This document shows, in pieces, positions 1 to 7,414 of a stretch of 64,000 nt of DNA. Numbering within the stretch: the first letter of the stretch is position 1; every line of letters starts with the position of its first letter. The notes under the pieces are model-generated. The model saw nothing but the letters and a program-made list of their open reading frames with translations. It had not been told where the DNA came from and ran no database searches. The stretch is from Flavobacterium frigoris PS1 (lineage in GTDB: Bacteria > Bacteroidota > Bacteroidia > Flavobacteriales > Flavobacteriaceae): positions 186,001-250,000 of the forward strand of contig NZ_AHKF01000018.1 in assembly GCF_000252125.1 (NCBI RefSeq), written 5' to 3'. The translations under genes and the position numbers were made by a program.

Positions 1-626
1 AAGTATATGGCAAGGCAAGTGTTGGTGCGCCACCAATGTCAGTCCCACACATAGATTCAAGAATGATCAATGGTGAAAAAGCATTGTTGTTTGGACCTTT
101 TGCAGGGTTTTCAACTCGATTCTTGAAGAACGGTTCTTATTCAGATTTGCCATTATCAATAAAAACAGACAATATATTCCCGATGATTTCTGCCGGGATT
201 AAAAATATACCGCTTACAAAGTATTTGATTGATCAGGTACGCCAATCAACTGAAGACAGGATAAACGCGCTTAGAGAATACGTTCCGGAAGCAAGTTCTA
301 AAGACTGGGTAATTGAAAGGGCAGGACAAAGGGTACAAGTAATTAAAAAAGACGAAAAAGAAGGTGGAATATTGGAATTTGGTACAGAAGTTATCACAAC
401 TGCTGACGGAACCATGGCTGTTTTGTTAGGAGCTTCTCCTGGTGCCTCAACTGCCGTTTCTATAATGGTTGATTTAGTAGGAAGATGTTTCAAAGAAGAA
501 ACTAAAACTGATGAATGGCAGAGAAAGTTCAAAGAAATGATTCCTTCTTATGGCCAAAAGCTAAATGAAAACGCTGCACTATCCGATGAAATAAGAAGAC
601 ATACGACAGCAGTCTTAAAATTATAA
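1..626 (+). CDS. mqo: Malate:quinone oxidoreductase, C-terminal part (5' truncated by window edge)
   Basis: This is the last ~208 codons of an FAD-dependent malate:quinone oxidoreductase, which oxidises malate to oxaloacetate at the cytoplasmic face of the inner membrane and passes electrons to quinone. The frame is open from base 3, so the gene begins upstream of the window and the first Met at 36 is internal. Recognisable family segments are the VGAPPMSVPHID stretch, LLFGPFAGFSTRFLK, and the C-terminal flavin-binding GTEVITTADGTMAVLLGASPGAST. It ends at TAA 624-626 and is followed at once by a hairpin terminator, so it is the last gene of its transcript. The identification is firm from sequence similarity; the N-terminal FAD site cannot be seen here. 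Confidence 0.93.
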   Translation, partial: VYGKASVGAPPMSVPHIDSRMINGEKALLFGPFAGFSTRFLKNGSYSDLPLSIKTDNIFPMISAGIKNIPLTKYLIDQVRQSTEDRINALREYVPEASSKDWVIERAGQRVQVIKKDEKEGGILEFGTEVITTADGTMAVLLGASPGASTAVSIMVDLVGRCFKEETKTDEWQRKFKEMIPSYGQKLNENAALSDEIRRHTTAVLKL

Positions 627-644
627 ATAGTATAGAATTCAGAT

Positions 645-680
645 AAAATCCCGGCATGAGTCCGGGATTTTTTTTGTTTA
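645..680 (+). terminator. Rho-independent terminator after mqo
   Basis: A 10-bp stem (645-654 with 662-671, core ATCCCGG/CCGGGAT) with a 7-nt loop runs straight into a T-rich tract. It sits between mqo and the converging FUSC gene. The T tract is on the plus side, so mainly mqo is terminated. Confidence 0.85.
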
Positions 681-2888
681 AGATTGCATCAAAATTTTAG
701 TAGTTTTCACTATGTTTTCGGACAAGTTTGTCAGCCAAATCAATTGTTCTATCACCAATTGTGACTCTTGCATTTTCAACTGAAAAGCTTCTTCGTCCAT
801 ACCATTCACTTGTTTTAAGTCTCTAGCGCGAATGTTTTTCAACTCGGTAAATCGCTTTCCAATTTCTTCGGCACTATTATCTTTTTGCTGGGTTTCGTCT
901 TCTTTTAAAAGCAGCATTGCATTCTCTAAATTTTGAATCACATTGTTAATTACCACGTTAAATGCTTCAGATGCGTCGGTGGTTTTGTGTGACTGAATAT
1001 AGGTTCCCAGTGAGGCAGCTGATGATAGGAGTGTATGATTTAGCACAGTTAATTTGTATACCTGCGGTAGTTTGTTTTGCTTCGATTTTGGTTCCTGGAT
1101 CATCCTTTGAAAAGAGGCCATTAGATTACCAATTTCTACAAAAGCTTCTTTTCTGGCTAAACGATATGAGGTAGAAATATCTCCTTTTTTATTGTAAAGA
1201 AGTGTTATCTGTTGCAAGTACTTTCGATTTGCATCGATCGATTTTTCTAGATAAACAGGAATGTTCAAAAACTCCCAGGAAGGCCATAAGAAGTAATTAG
1301 CTAAAAACGATAAACTGGCACCAACAAGTGTGTCTAAGACTCGGTATTGTATTACATCTTCTATATTTGGCGTCAATATTCCATAAAGGAAAATGACATA
1401 AATAGTAATAAAAGTGGCCCCAATTTTATAATTGGAAGGCGTAAATGAAAACCCAAAAAGCATCGCTATAATAGCTAAGGCTCCAATAATAGAGGAATCG
1501 TGAATTAGAGAAAGAATTCCAAAAGCAATAAACCCACCTAAAATAGTTCCGAAAATCCTATGGTAGGTACGTTGTTTGGTAAGACCGTATCCTTGACGCA
1601 TAATAACGACAATAGTCAGTACAATCCAATAGTCGTTTTGAAAAGGAAGGATTCTACTGATAATAAATCCTATTAAAATGGTAATCGTCAATCGAAGCGA
1701 ATGCCTGAAGACAGTAGATGAAAAGCTAAAGTTCTGAATCATAGTACTTAAAGGATAGTATTGTGTTGATATGAACTTCTCTAAATCCTTATCCCTTCCT
1801 TTAAAGTCATGCGAAATTACAGATGAAGTAAATGCTCGTTCCAGAATTTTAATAGTATCGACTTGCTTTTCGGCATAGTTCAACATGGTTTTTAGCATAA
1901 AAACGCCTTCAGAAGCAAGAGTGGTATCCATATCTCTTTCGTAGTCTTCAATGGCAAATTCTAAATCCTTTAAATCGTTATTTAAATTGTGTTTTGAGAC
2001 ATATTTTGTTCTATCTTGAATACTTTCAGATAACTGTTTTAAATGGGTGGCAAGGTGATAGGCTAAATTTTGGTAGGTACCTAAAACCTTTGGATAGTTG
2101 TCGAATTTCTGATGTAGTTTATTATGATCGAAAGAGGTAGAAACCGCCAGTTCCATTATTTCCACTAAGGAGATGAAGGTCATTAGCATTTTTCTATTTT
2201 GATTTGAAGAACCGGAGACAGTTCGATTTCGTATCAGAACTTCCCTTATATTTTCGTGTATGGTATTCAATTGGACCTGTAAATGCAATTGTTTTTTCGT
2301 TATCGCTTTTCTGTCGGAGTTAACTTTCCATAAGTCTCCTCTTAATTTTAAGTACTTAGAAGTTAATTGGATACATTCCGCTATTTGTAGTTCAACATAC
2401 CTGTGAGGTCTGACGTAATAAAAAATCAGTGAAATGAAAAGGTAGAACAAGCCTCCAGAAAGGATTAATCCTGAATATTGTACTATTTCCCATCCCGTTT
2501 GTAAATGGGCAAAAGCCAATGAAATGGAAAGAAGTGCCGAAAATGAAACCATAGTTGCCCTTTGACCATAAACAGAAATCATTGATAAGAAAAAAATCAA
2601 TAGCGTCAGTATCGGATAGAAGATGAATGGGTACGGATGAATTAGGTTTATAATTAAATTGACACTGGAAACGATAAGAACCGCAACCAGTATTCCATTT
2701 ATTTTGTGTTTTAAGTTACTGGGAATATCACTTGGGTAAGTGAAAAAGGCACCAAGGGCAATTGTGAAACCGATTCGGAAATGGCCTAAATAAGAAAACA
2801 ACAAAACAGGAATGACTGCAGATATAGTTACCTTTAGTGCATTCGTAAAATAAGTACTGTCTGCAAATTGTTTAATCTTAGAAATCAT
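678..2888 (-). CDS. FUSC family membrane protein (YccS/YhfK-like)
   Basis: A 736-residue inner-membrane protein of the FUSC/YccS type. It shows the family plan: an N-terminal block of hydrophobic helices (about residues 15-190), a long soluble alpha-helical stretch (about 200-390), a second hydrophobic block (about 395-535, including RLTITILIGFIISRILPFQNDYW), and a helical C-terminus. Related proteins are putative aromatic-acid efflux or envelope transport components, but no substrate can be assigned here. An open frame extends to 2987. I chose the internal Met at 2888 because a good promoter (TATCTTTG at 2913-2906 on the minus strand) lies between the two Met codons. It converges on mqo and is divergent from def. 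Confidence 0.8.
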   Translation of the reverse strand: MISKIKQFADSTYFTNALKVTISAVIPVLLFSYLGHFRIGFTIALGAFFTYPSDIPSNLKHKINGILVAVLIVSSVNLIINLIHPYPFIFYPILTLLIFFLSMISVYGQRATMVSFSALLSISLAFAHLQTGWEIVQYSGLILSGGLFYLFISLIFYYVRPHRYVELQIAECIQLTSKYLKLRGDLWKVNSDRKAITKKQLHLQVQLNTIHENIREVLIRNRTVSGSSNQNRKMLMTFISLVEIMELAVSTSFDHNKLHQKFDNYPKVLGTYQNLAYHLATHLKQLSESIQDRTKYVSKHNLNNDLKDLEFAIEDYERDMDTTLASEGVFMLKTMLNYAEKQVDTIKILERAFTSSVISHDFKGRDKDLEKFISTQYYPLSTMIQNFSFSSTVFRHSLRLTITILIGFIISRILPFQNDYWIVLTIVVIMRQGYGLTKQRTYHRIFGTILGGFIAFGILSLIHDSSIIGALAIIAMLFGFSFTPSNYKIGATFITIYVIFLYGILTPNIEDVIQYRVLDTLVGASLSFLANYFLWPSWEFLNIPVYLEKSIDANRKYLQQITLLYNKKGDISTSYRLARKEAFVEIGNLMASFQRMIQEPKSKQNKLPQVYKLTVLNHTLLSSAASLGTYIQSHKTTDASEAFNVVINNVIQNLENAMLLLKEDETQQKDNSAEEIGKRFTELKNIRARDLKQVNGMDEEAFQLKMQESQLVIEQLIWLTNLSENIVKTTKILMQS

Positions 2889-2905
2889 AGGGAATGGATT
2901 ACTTG

Positions 2906-2935
2906 CAAAGATAAGAATTGTACTATTTAACCCAA
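2906..2935 (-). promoter_or_regulatory. Bacteroidota-type promoter of the FUSC gene
   Basis: On the minus strand TTG (2935-2933) is followed after exactly 19 nt by TATCTTTG (2913-2906). This matches the TTTG / TAnnTTTG consensus of the major Bacteroidota sigma factor. The implied start near 2900 leaves a leader of about 12 nt before ATG 2888 and lies inside the longer open frame, which supports the shorter protein. Confidence 0.65.
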
Positions 2936-3017
2936 TCAGAAACGGCAGTGAATTAAGTACTAAATATAAATATATGCTATTTATCAATCAGGAATTATTC
3001 ATTCTCTAAATTTTTAC

Positions 3018-3025
3018 TATTTTTG
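3018..3025 (+). promoter_or_regulatory. -7 element upstream of def
   Basis: TATTTTTG matches TAnnTTTG. No clear TTG lies 19 nt upstream, so the -33 element is weak. The implied transcript starts near 3031 and leads into def. Confidence 0.45.
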
Positions 3026-3087
3026 CCAACCGTATTTAAAGAATGAAGTTTCTAAATTTAGGGTTGATAATACTTAATACAAAAACA

Positions 3088-3675
3088 ATGATTTTACCAA
3101 TTGTAGGATATGGCCATCCCGTTTTGAGAAAGGTAGGGGAGAATATTACAGAAGAGCACCCAGACTTAAAGGAAACGATAACTAATATGTACGAAACGAT
3201 GTATAATGCTTATGGAGTAGGTCTTGCCGCTCCGCAAGTAGGAAAGGCACTTCGTTTATTTGTGATCGATACCACTCCTTTTAGCGATGATGAGGATTTG
3301 GAAGCTAGTAAACAACAAGAATTAAAAGGCTTTAAAAGAACCTTTATCAACGCAAAAATGTTGAAAGAAGAAGGTGAAGAATGGTGTTTTAATGAAGGAT
3401 GTTTGAGTATTCCTGATGTTCGTGAGGACGTTTACAGAAATCCAAAAATTACAATTGAGTATTGTGAAGAGGATTTTGTAATGAAAACAGAAGTTTTTGA
3501 AGGATTAATAGCTAGAGTTATTCAGCATGAATACGATCATATAGAAGGAATCTTGTTTACGGATAAGATCTCATCTTTAAAAAAACGCTTGATTCAGAAG
3601 AAGTTAAAAAATATAACTGAAGGCAAAACATTTCAAGATTATAGAATGAGATTTATTGCCAAAAAAGGAAGGTAA
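3088..3675 (+). CDS. def: Peptide deformylase
   Basis: A 195-residue metal-dependent enzyme that removes the formyl group from the N-terminal Met of nascent proteins. All three family motifs are present: G43VGLAAPQ50, E104GCLS with metal ligand Cys105, and Q146HEYDH with His147 and His151 as ligands and Glu148 as catalytic base. The frame is open from 3043, but homologues begin MILPIVGYGHPVLR, so I place the start at 3088; 3043 remains possible. The length is normal for the family. The downstream DUF5606 gene and mazG are in the same direction, a grouping common in Flavobacteriia. Confidence 0.95.
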   Translation: MILPIVGYGHPVLRKVGENITEEHPDLKETITNMYETMYNAYGVGLAAPQVGKALRLFVIDTTPFSDDEDLEASKQQELKGFKRTFINAKMLKEEGEEWCFNEGCLSIPDVREDVYRNPKITIEYCEEDFVMKTEVFEGLIARVIQHEYDHIEGILFTDKISSLKKRLIQKKLKNITEGKTFQDYRMRFIAKKGR

Positions 3676-3765
3676 ATTGATTTTAGAAGGCTTATCTTGG
3701 TATGGTTCTTGGACTTTGACAAAACACATAAAAAAAATAGAATTCTTAATTATAAGTAAAATAGC

Positions 3766-4230
3766 ATGAATTTAGAAAAAATATTAGCGATTTCAGGGAA
3801 ACCAGGTTTATATCTACTTAAAGTACAAACACGTAGTGGTTTTGTTGCTGAATCATTAGCAGATGGAAAAAAAATTACAGTAAACTTAAAAAGTAATGTG
3901 AGTTTGTTATCCGAGATTTCAGTTTATACTTACGAAGGTGAGCAACCATTGGCAGAAATAATGAAAAAAATTGCTGCAAAAGAAAGTAATGGTCCTGCAA
4001 TTTCACATAAATCAGATAACGCTACATTGGCTGCTTATTTCAAAGAGATTTTAGCTGATTACGATGAAGAAAGAGTGTATCCTTCAGATATTAAGAAAAT
4101 TTTAAACTGGTACAATATGATCCAGGCTAAAGGTCTTGTTGTTGATGAGGTAGTAGCTGAAGAAAATGTTGTAGCAGAAACTCCTTCTGATACAGAAGCG
4201 GAAGCAGTTGCTGAAACTCAAAAAAAATAA
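3766..4230 (+). CDS. DUF5606 domain protein
   Basis: A 154-residue protein of a conserved Bacteroidota family of unknown function (DUF5606). The N-terminal half, starting MNLEKILAISGKPGLY, looks like a small beta-rich domain. A helical segment follows (about residues 75-130, including a YPSDIKKILNWYN motif), and the last 20 residues are acidic and low in complexity (EAEAVAETQKK). No signal peptide or membrane helix is seen, so it is probably cytoplasmic. It lies 90 nt after def and ends just before a terminator that separates it from mazG. Placement next to def suggests a housekeeping role, but nothing in the sequence defines it. Confidence 0.85.
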   Translation: MNLEKILAISGKPGLYLLKVQTRSGFVAESLADGKKITVNLKSNVSLLSEISVYTYEGEQPLAEIMKKIAAKESNGPAISHKSDNATLAAYFKEILADYDEERVYPSDIKKILNWYNMIQAKGLVVDEVVAEENVVAETPSDTEAEAVAETQKK

Positions 4231-4267
4231 AAAAAGAGTGTAGAATAATTTATTCTCATTATTTATA

Positions 4268-4316
4268 AAGAAATCCTGTAATCTACTTTTTTAGATTTCA
4301 GGATTTCTTATTTTTA
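4268..4316 (+). terminator. Rho-independent terminator after the DUF5606 gene
   Basis: A 17-bp stem with one mismatch (4268-4284 with 4293-4309; outer arms AAGAAATCCTG / CAGGATTTCTT) and a short T-rich loop, followed by TTATTTTTAC. It lies 24 nt before mazG, so mazG either has its own promoter or depends on read-through. Confidence 0.85.
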
Positions 4317-4332
4317 CACAAAATCATTTTCA

Positions 4333-5106
4333 ATGAATACAAGACAAACTCAACTTAAGGCCTTCGAAAGATTACTAGATATCATGGACGATCTTCGTGA
4401 AAAATGTCCATGGGATAAAAAGCAAACCATGCAAACACTTAGACATCTTACCATTGAAGAAACCTATGAATTAGGTGATGCCATCTTGGATAATGATTTG
4501 ATCGAAGTTAAGAAAGAACTGGGCGATTTGATGTTGCATCTTGTCTTTTATGCTAAGATAGGAAGCGAGACAAATGATTTTGACATTGCTGATGTCTGCA
4601 ACGAAATTTGTGATAAACTAATTCACCGTCATCCTCATATTTATAGCGATACGGTAGTAAAAGACGAGGAAGAAGTAAAACAGAATTGGGAAAAATTAAA
4701 GCTAAAAGAAGGTAGAAAATCCGTTCTGGAGGGTGTGCCTAAAAGTTTGCCAGCTTTAGTAAAAGCAAGCCGAATTCAGGATAAAGTAAAAGGTGTCGGT
4801 TTTGATTGGGAAGAATCAAACCAGGTTTGGGATAAAGTGCAAGAAGAGTTAGAGGAGTTGCAAGTTGAGGTCGCTGCTGGTGATCAAGATAAAATGGAAG
4901 GAGAGTTTGGAGATGTTTTATTTTCAATGATTAACTATGCTCGTTTCTTAAATATTAATCCAGAAGATGCTTTAGAGCGTACCAATAAAAAATTCATTAA
5001 GCGTTTTCAATACCTGGAAAGCAAAGCTGGAGAACTTGGTAAACCTTTAATGGACATGACTCTTGCAGAGATGGACATTTTCTGGGAAGAAGCGAAGAAA
5101 TTATAA
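4333..5106 (+). CDS. mazG: Nucleoside triphosphate pyrophosphohydrolase MazG
   Basis: A 257-residue all-alpha NTP pyrophosphatase that hydrolyses (d)NTPs to monophosphates and pyrophosphate, a house-cleaning role. Two MazG folds are visible. The N-terminal one has CPWDKKQT, EETYELGDAI and KKELGDLMLHLVFYAKI with the acidic metal-binding residues. The C-terminal one has VQEELEEL and EGEFGDVLFSMINYAR. The length matches E. coli-type two-domain MazG (about 260). It begins 24 nt after a terminator and ends 56 nt before a permease gene on the same strand. Confidence 0.93.
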   Translation: MNTRQTQLKAFERLLDIMDDLREKCPWDKKQTMQTLRHLTIEETYELGDAILDNDLIEVKKELGDLMLHLVFYAKIGSETNDFDIADVCNEICDKLIHRHPHIYSDTVVKDEEEVKQNWEKLKLKEGRKSVLEGVPKSLPALVKASRIQDKVKGVGFDWEESNQVWDKVQEELEELQVEVAAGDQDKMEGEFGDVLFSMINYARFLNINPEDALERTNKKFIKRFQYLESKAGELGKPLMDMTLAEMDIFWEEAKKL

Positions 5107-5162
5107 CTACATTTTAGCTTGAACTTAAAATAAAACACAATACAAGTCAACAGCATAGAACT

Positions 5163-6611
5163 ATGTCGGAAAATAAAACGGAGTTAAAACGCTCTTTAGG
5201 ATTAATTGATGCTACGAGTTTAGTAGCGGGTTCCATGATAGGATCCGGAATTTTCATTGTTACGTCGGCCATGGCAAGGGACATAGGTTCAGCAGCTTGG
5301 TTGCTAGTTATTTGGATGGTAACAGGTTTGATTACAGTTGCCGCAGCTTTGAGTTATGGTGAATTAGCAGGAATGATGCCCAATGCCGGTGGACAATTTG
5401 TGTACATTCAGCGTGCGTATGGTAGATTAGTTTCCTTTCTCTATGGTTGGACCGTTTTTACAGTGATTCAAACAGGGGTTATCGCTGCAATTGCAGTAAC
5501 ATTTGCCAGTTATGCGGCCATTTTTTTTCCAATCTTAGACGATACGCTTTTTCAAATAGGAGCAGGTTTTGTATTTACAAATAGCAAACTATTGGCTATT
5601 TTAAGTATTATTCTGCTTACATATATCAATACACAAGGAGTTAAAAGTGGAAAAATAGTGCAGCTCATATTGACTTCGGCTAAATTGATTGCTTTATTTG
5701 CTTTGATTATTCTAGGGATCTACGTAGGATTAAAAACAGATATTTTGGCAAATAACTTTGCTAATATGTGGGATGCGAGTAAAACGGTACTTAATCCTGA
5801 TGGAACCGTAACTGTTACAAAATTGGCCGGAACGGCACTGTTAGGAGCTGCCGCAGCGACAATGATTAACTCCTTATTTTCAAGTGATGCCTGGAACAAT
5901 GTTACTTTTATCGCAGGAGAAATTAAAGAGCCAAAAAAGAATATTCCTAGAAGTTTATTCTTAGGAACATTGATTGTAACGATTATTTATGTTTTGGCTA
6001 ACGTAGCGTATTTAGCGTTACTACCAATGCAAGGAACTCCAGGAGCGACATCTATTTTTGATGGCGGAATTATGTTTGCAAATAATGATAGAGTTGGAGC
6101 TGCAGCTGCAGGTATGATTATGGGTAATGTTAGTGTTTTTGTAATGGCAGCGTTAATTATGGTATCTACTTTTGGTGCTAATAGCGGACTGATTCTTTCA
6201 GGAGGTAGATTGTTTTACGCTATGGCAAAAGACGGTTTGTTTTTTAAACAAGCAACAGAATTAAATAAAAATCAAGTTCCGGCCAAAGCGCTGTGGGTAC
6301 AATGTATTTGGGCTTGTGTTTTAGCACTTTCAGGTAAATTTGGAGACTTATTAACGTATGCTACTTTTGCTTCTTTGTTATTTTATATCTTAACTATCAT
6401 TGGTGTATTTATATTAAGAAAAAAAGAACCTAATACAGAAAGACCTTATAAGGCTTTTGGGTATCCATTTGTACCTGCAATTTATGTTGTAATTACCACT
6501 GGTATATGTCTTACATTGCTAGTATATGACACGGTAAATACAGGTTTAGGTCTTGGTATTGTATTATTAGGAATTCCCGTTTATTATATGCTAATGGATA
6601 GGAAACAATAG
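5163..6611 (+). CDS. APC-superfamily amino acid permease
   Basis: A 482-residue inner-membrane transporter of the amino acid-polyamine-organocation superfamily. About 12 hydrophobic helices are visible. The first helix has the unwound GSMIGSGIFI motif that binds the substrate backbone, and helix 6 contains NSLFSSDAWNNVTFIAGEIKEPKKNIPRS, a family hallmark. It probably imports or exchanges an amino acid; the substrate cannot be read from sequence. Only 14 nt separate its stop from the stop of the convergent Crp/Fnr gene and no hairpin is seen between them, so the two transcripts may overlap. Confidence 0.88.
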   Translation: MSENKTELKRSLGLIDATSLVAGSMIGSGIFIVTSAMARDIGSAAWLLVIWMVTGLITVAAALSYGELAGMMPNAGGQFVYIQRAYGRLVSFLYGWTVFTVIQTGVIAAIAVTFASYAAIFFPILDDTLFQIGAGFVFTNSKLLAILSIILLTYINTQGVKSGKIVQLILTSAKLIALFALIILGIYVGLKTDILANNFANMWDASKTVLNPDGTVTVTKLAGTALLGAAAATMINSLFSSDAWNNVTFIAGEIKEPKKNIPRSLFLGTLIVTIIYVLANVAYLALLPMQGTPGATSIFDGGIMFANNDRVGAAAAGMIMGNVSVFVMAALIMVSTFGANSGLILSGGRLFYAMAKDGLFFKQATELNKNQVPAKALWVQCIWACVLALSGKFGDLLTYATFASLLFYILTIIGVFILRKKEPNTERPYKAFGYPFVPAIYVVITTGICLTLLVYDTVNTGLGLGIVLLGIPVYYMLMDRKQ

Positions 6612-6625
6612 GTATAAAAGAGTAA

Positions 6626-7306
6626 CTATTCAGCGATCCTTTTTAATTTATTGATGTCTTTAAGAGTGATTTTCTTGCCGACCAATTCAATTATTCCTAA
6701 TTTTTTAAAATCAGACAACAAGCGAATGCAGCTTTCAGTGGCAGTCCCAATCATGCTGGCTAATTCATCCCTTGACAACTGAATCTTTAATGAATTATCC
6801 CCGTTTACACCAAAAGTATCATGCAAATGAAGCAGTGTTTCTGCTAATCTTTCTTTGACCGATTTTTGGGCCATATCAACCATATGACCATCAGCTTCTT
6901 TTAAGTCTCCGCAAATGGTTTTCATTACATTCATAGAAAACTGGTTGTTCTTGTCAAAGAAACCCATTACCTCGGTTTTAGGAATAAAGCATACTTCCAT
7001 GTCTTCAAGAGCAACGGCACTTAAGTTTACAGGTTCTTCACTTATTAGCGAACGTTGACCTAATAACTCTCCTTTTGTAACAAGTTTTATTATTTGATCT
7101 TTACCGTTTGGACTTAATTTTGTGAGTTTGCATACTCCTTTTTTAATGCAGAATATTCCATTTACATTTTCGCCTTCTCCAAAAATCACTTCCCCTTTTT
7201 TAATGGTGTGTGATGTTTTGCAATCAGCAAGTTTTAGTAACTCATCTTTGCTGAGTGCTTTTAGAGAACTAAATTCTCTAACTATACATTGTTCGCATTT
7301 ACTCAT
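6626..7306 (-). CDS. Crp/Fnr-family transcription regulator, FNR-like, with 3 of 4 cluster cysteines
   Basis: A 226-residue regulator with an N-terminal cyclic-nucleotide-binding-like beta-roll (about 15-120), a dimerisation helix (about 125-150) and a C-terminal winged helix (about 150-225). Set beside E. coli FNR from memory, Cys4, Cys7 and Cys106 fall at FNR Cys20, Cys23 and Cys122 with a constant offset of 16; FNR Cys29 corresponds to Ser13. The recognition helix reads E191SCIR195 where FNR has ETISR and CRP has ETVGR, so the residue before the conserved Arg is Ile. The gene is divergent from ccoI, and a TATGA-N6-TCATA palindrome lies between them. It very likely activates the cbb3 genes when oxygen is low; an iron-sulphur cluster is possible but unproven because one ligand is missing. 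Confidence 0.9.
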   Translation of the reverse strand: MSKCEQCIVREFSSLKALSKDELLKLADCKTSHTIKKGEVIFGEGENVNGIFCIKKGVCKLTKLSPNGKDQIIKLVTKGELLGQRSLISEEPVNLSAVALEDMEVCFIPKTEVMGFFDKNNQFSMNVMKTICGDLKEADGHMVDMAQKSVKERLAETLLHLHDTFGVNGDNSLKIQLSRDELASMIGTATESCIRLLSDFKKLGIIELVGKKITLKDINKLKRIAE

Positions 7307-7346
7307 CTTGAAAAAGGTTTGTTAGTTCGGTAAAATTACGGTTTTA

Positions 7347-7391
7347 TATGACATATATCATATTTTAATTAACATTCGTTGAGCATCTTTG
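7347..7391 (+). promoter_or_regulatory. Crp/Fnr-type box and ccoI promoter
   Basis: The palindrome TATGA-CATATA-TCATA (7347-7362) is followed by a -7-like CATCTTTG (7384-7391). The distance from box centre (7354.5) to the last base of the -7 element is 36.5 nt, the same as before ccoS and hemN. No TTG -33 element is present, as expected for an activator-dependent promoter with the box near -41.5. In the other direction, a weak TAATTTTA (7338-7331) could serve the regulator gene, with the box overlapping it at about -28, suggesting autoregulation. Confidence 0.75.
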
Positions 7392-7414
7392 TATTAGGTA
7401 AAATGAGCAAAGTT

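Noticed and set aside
2889-2987. Upstream in-frame extension of the FUSC gene
   Set aside because: A promoter with correct 19-nt spacing lies inside it, so the transcript should begin after the first Met.
3043-3087. Upstream in-frame extension of def
   Set aside because: The extra 15 residues are not found in homologues and would be close to the promoter; ATG 3088 gives the known N-terminus.
3527-3541. ATGA-ATACGA-TCATA, one base off the shared palindrome
   Set aside because: It lies inside def, formed by the conserved HEYDH codons, with no promoter nearby. It shows that single near-matches can occur by chance.
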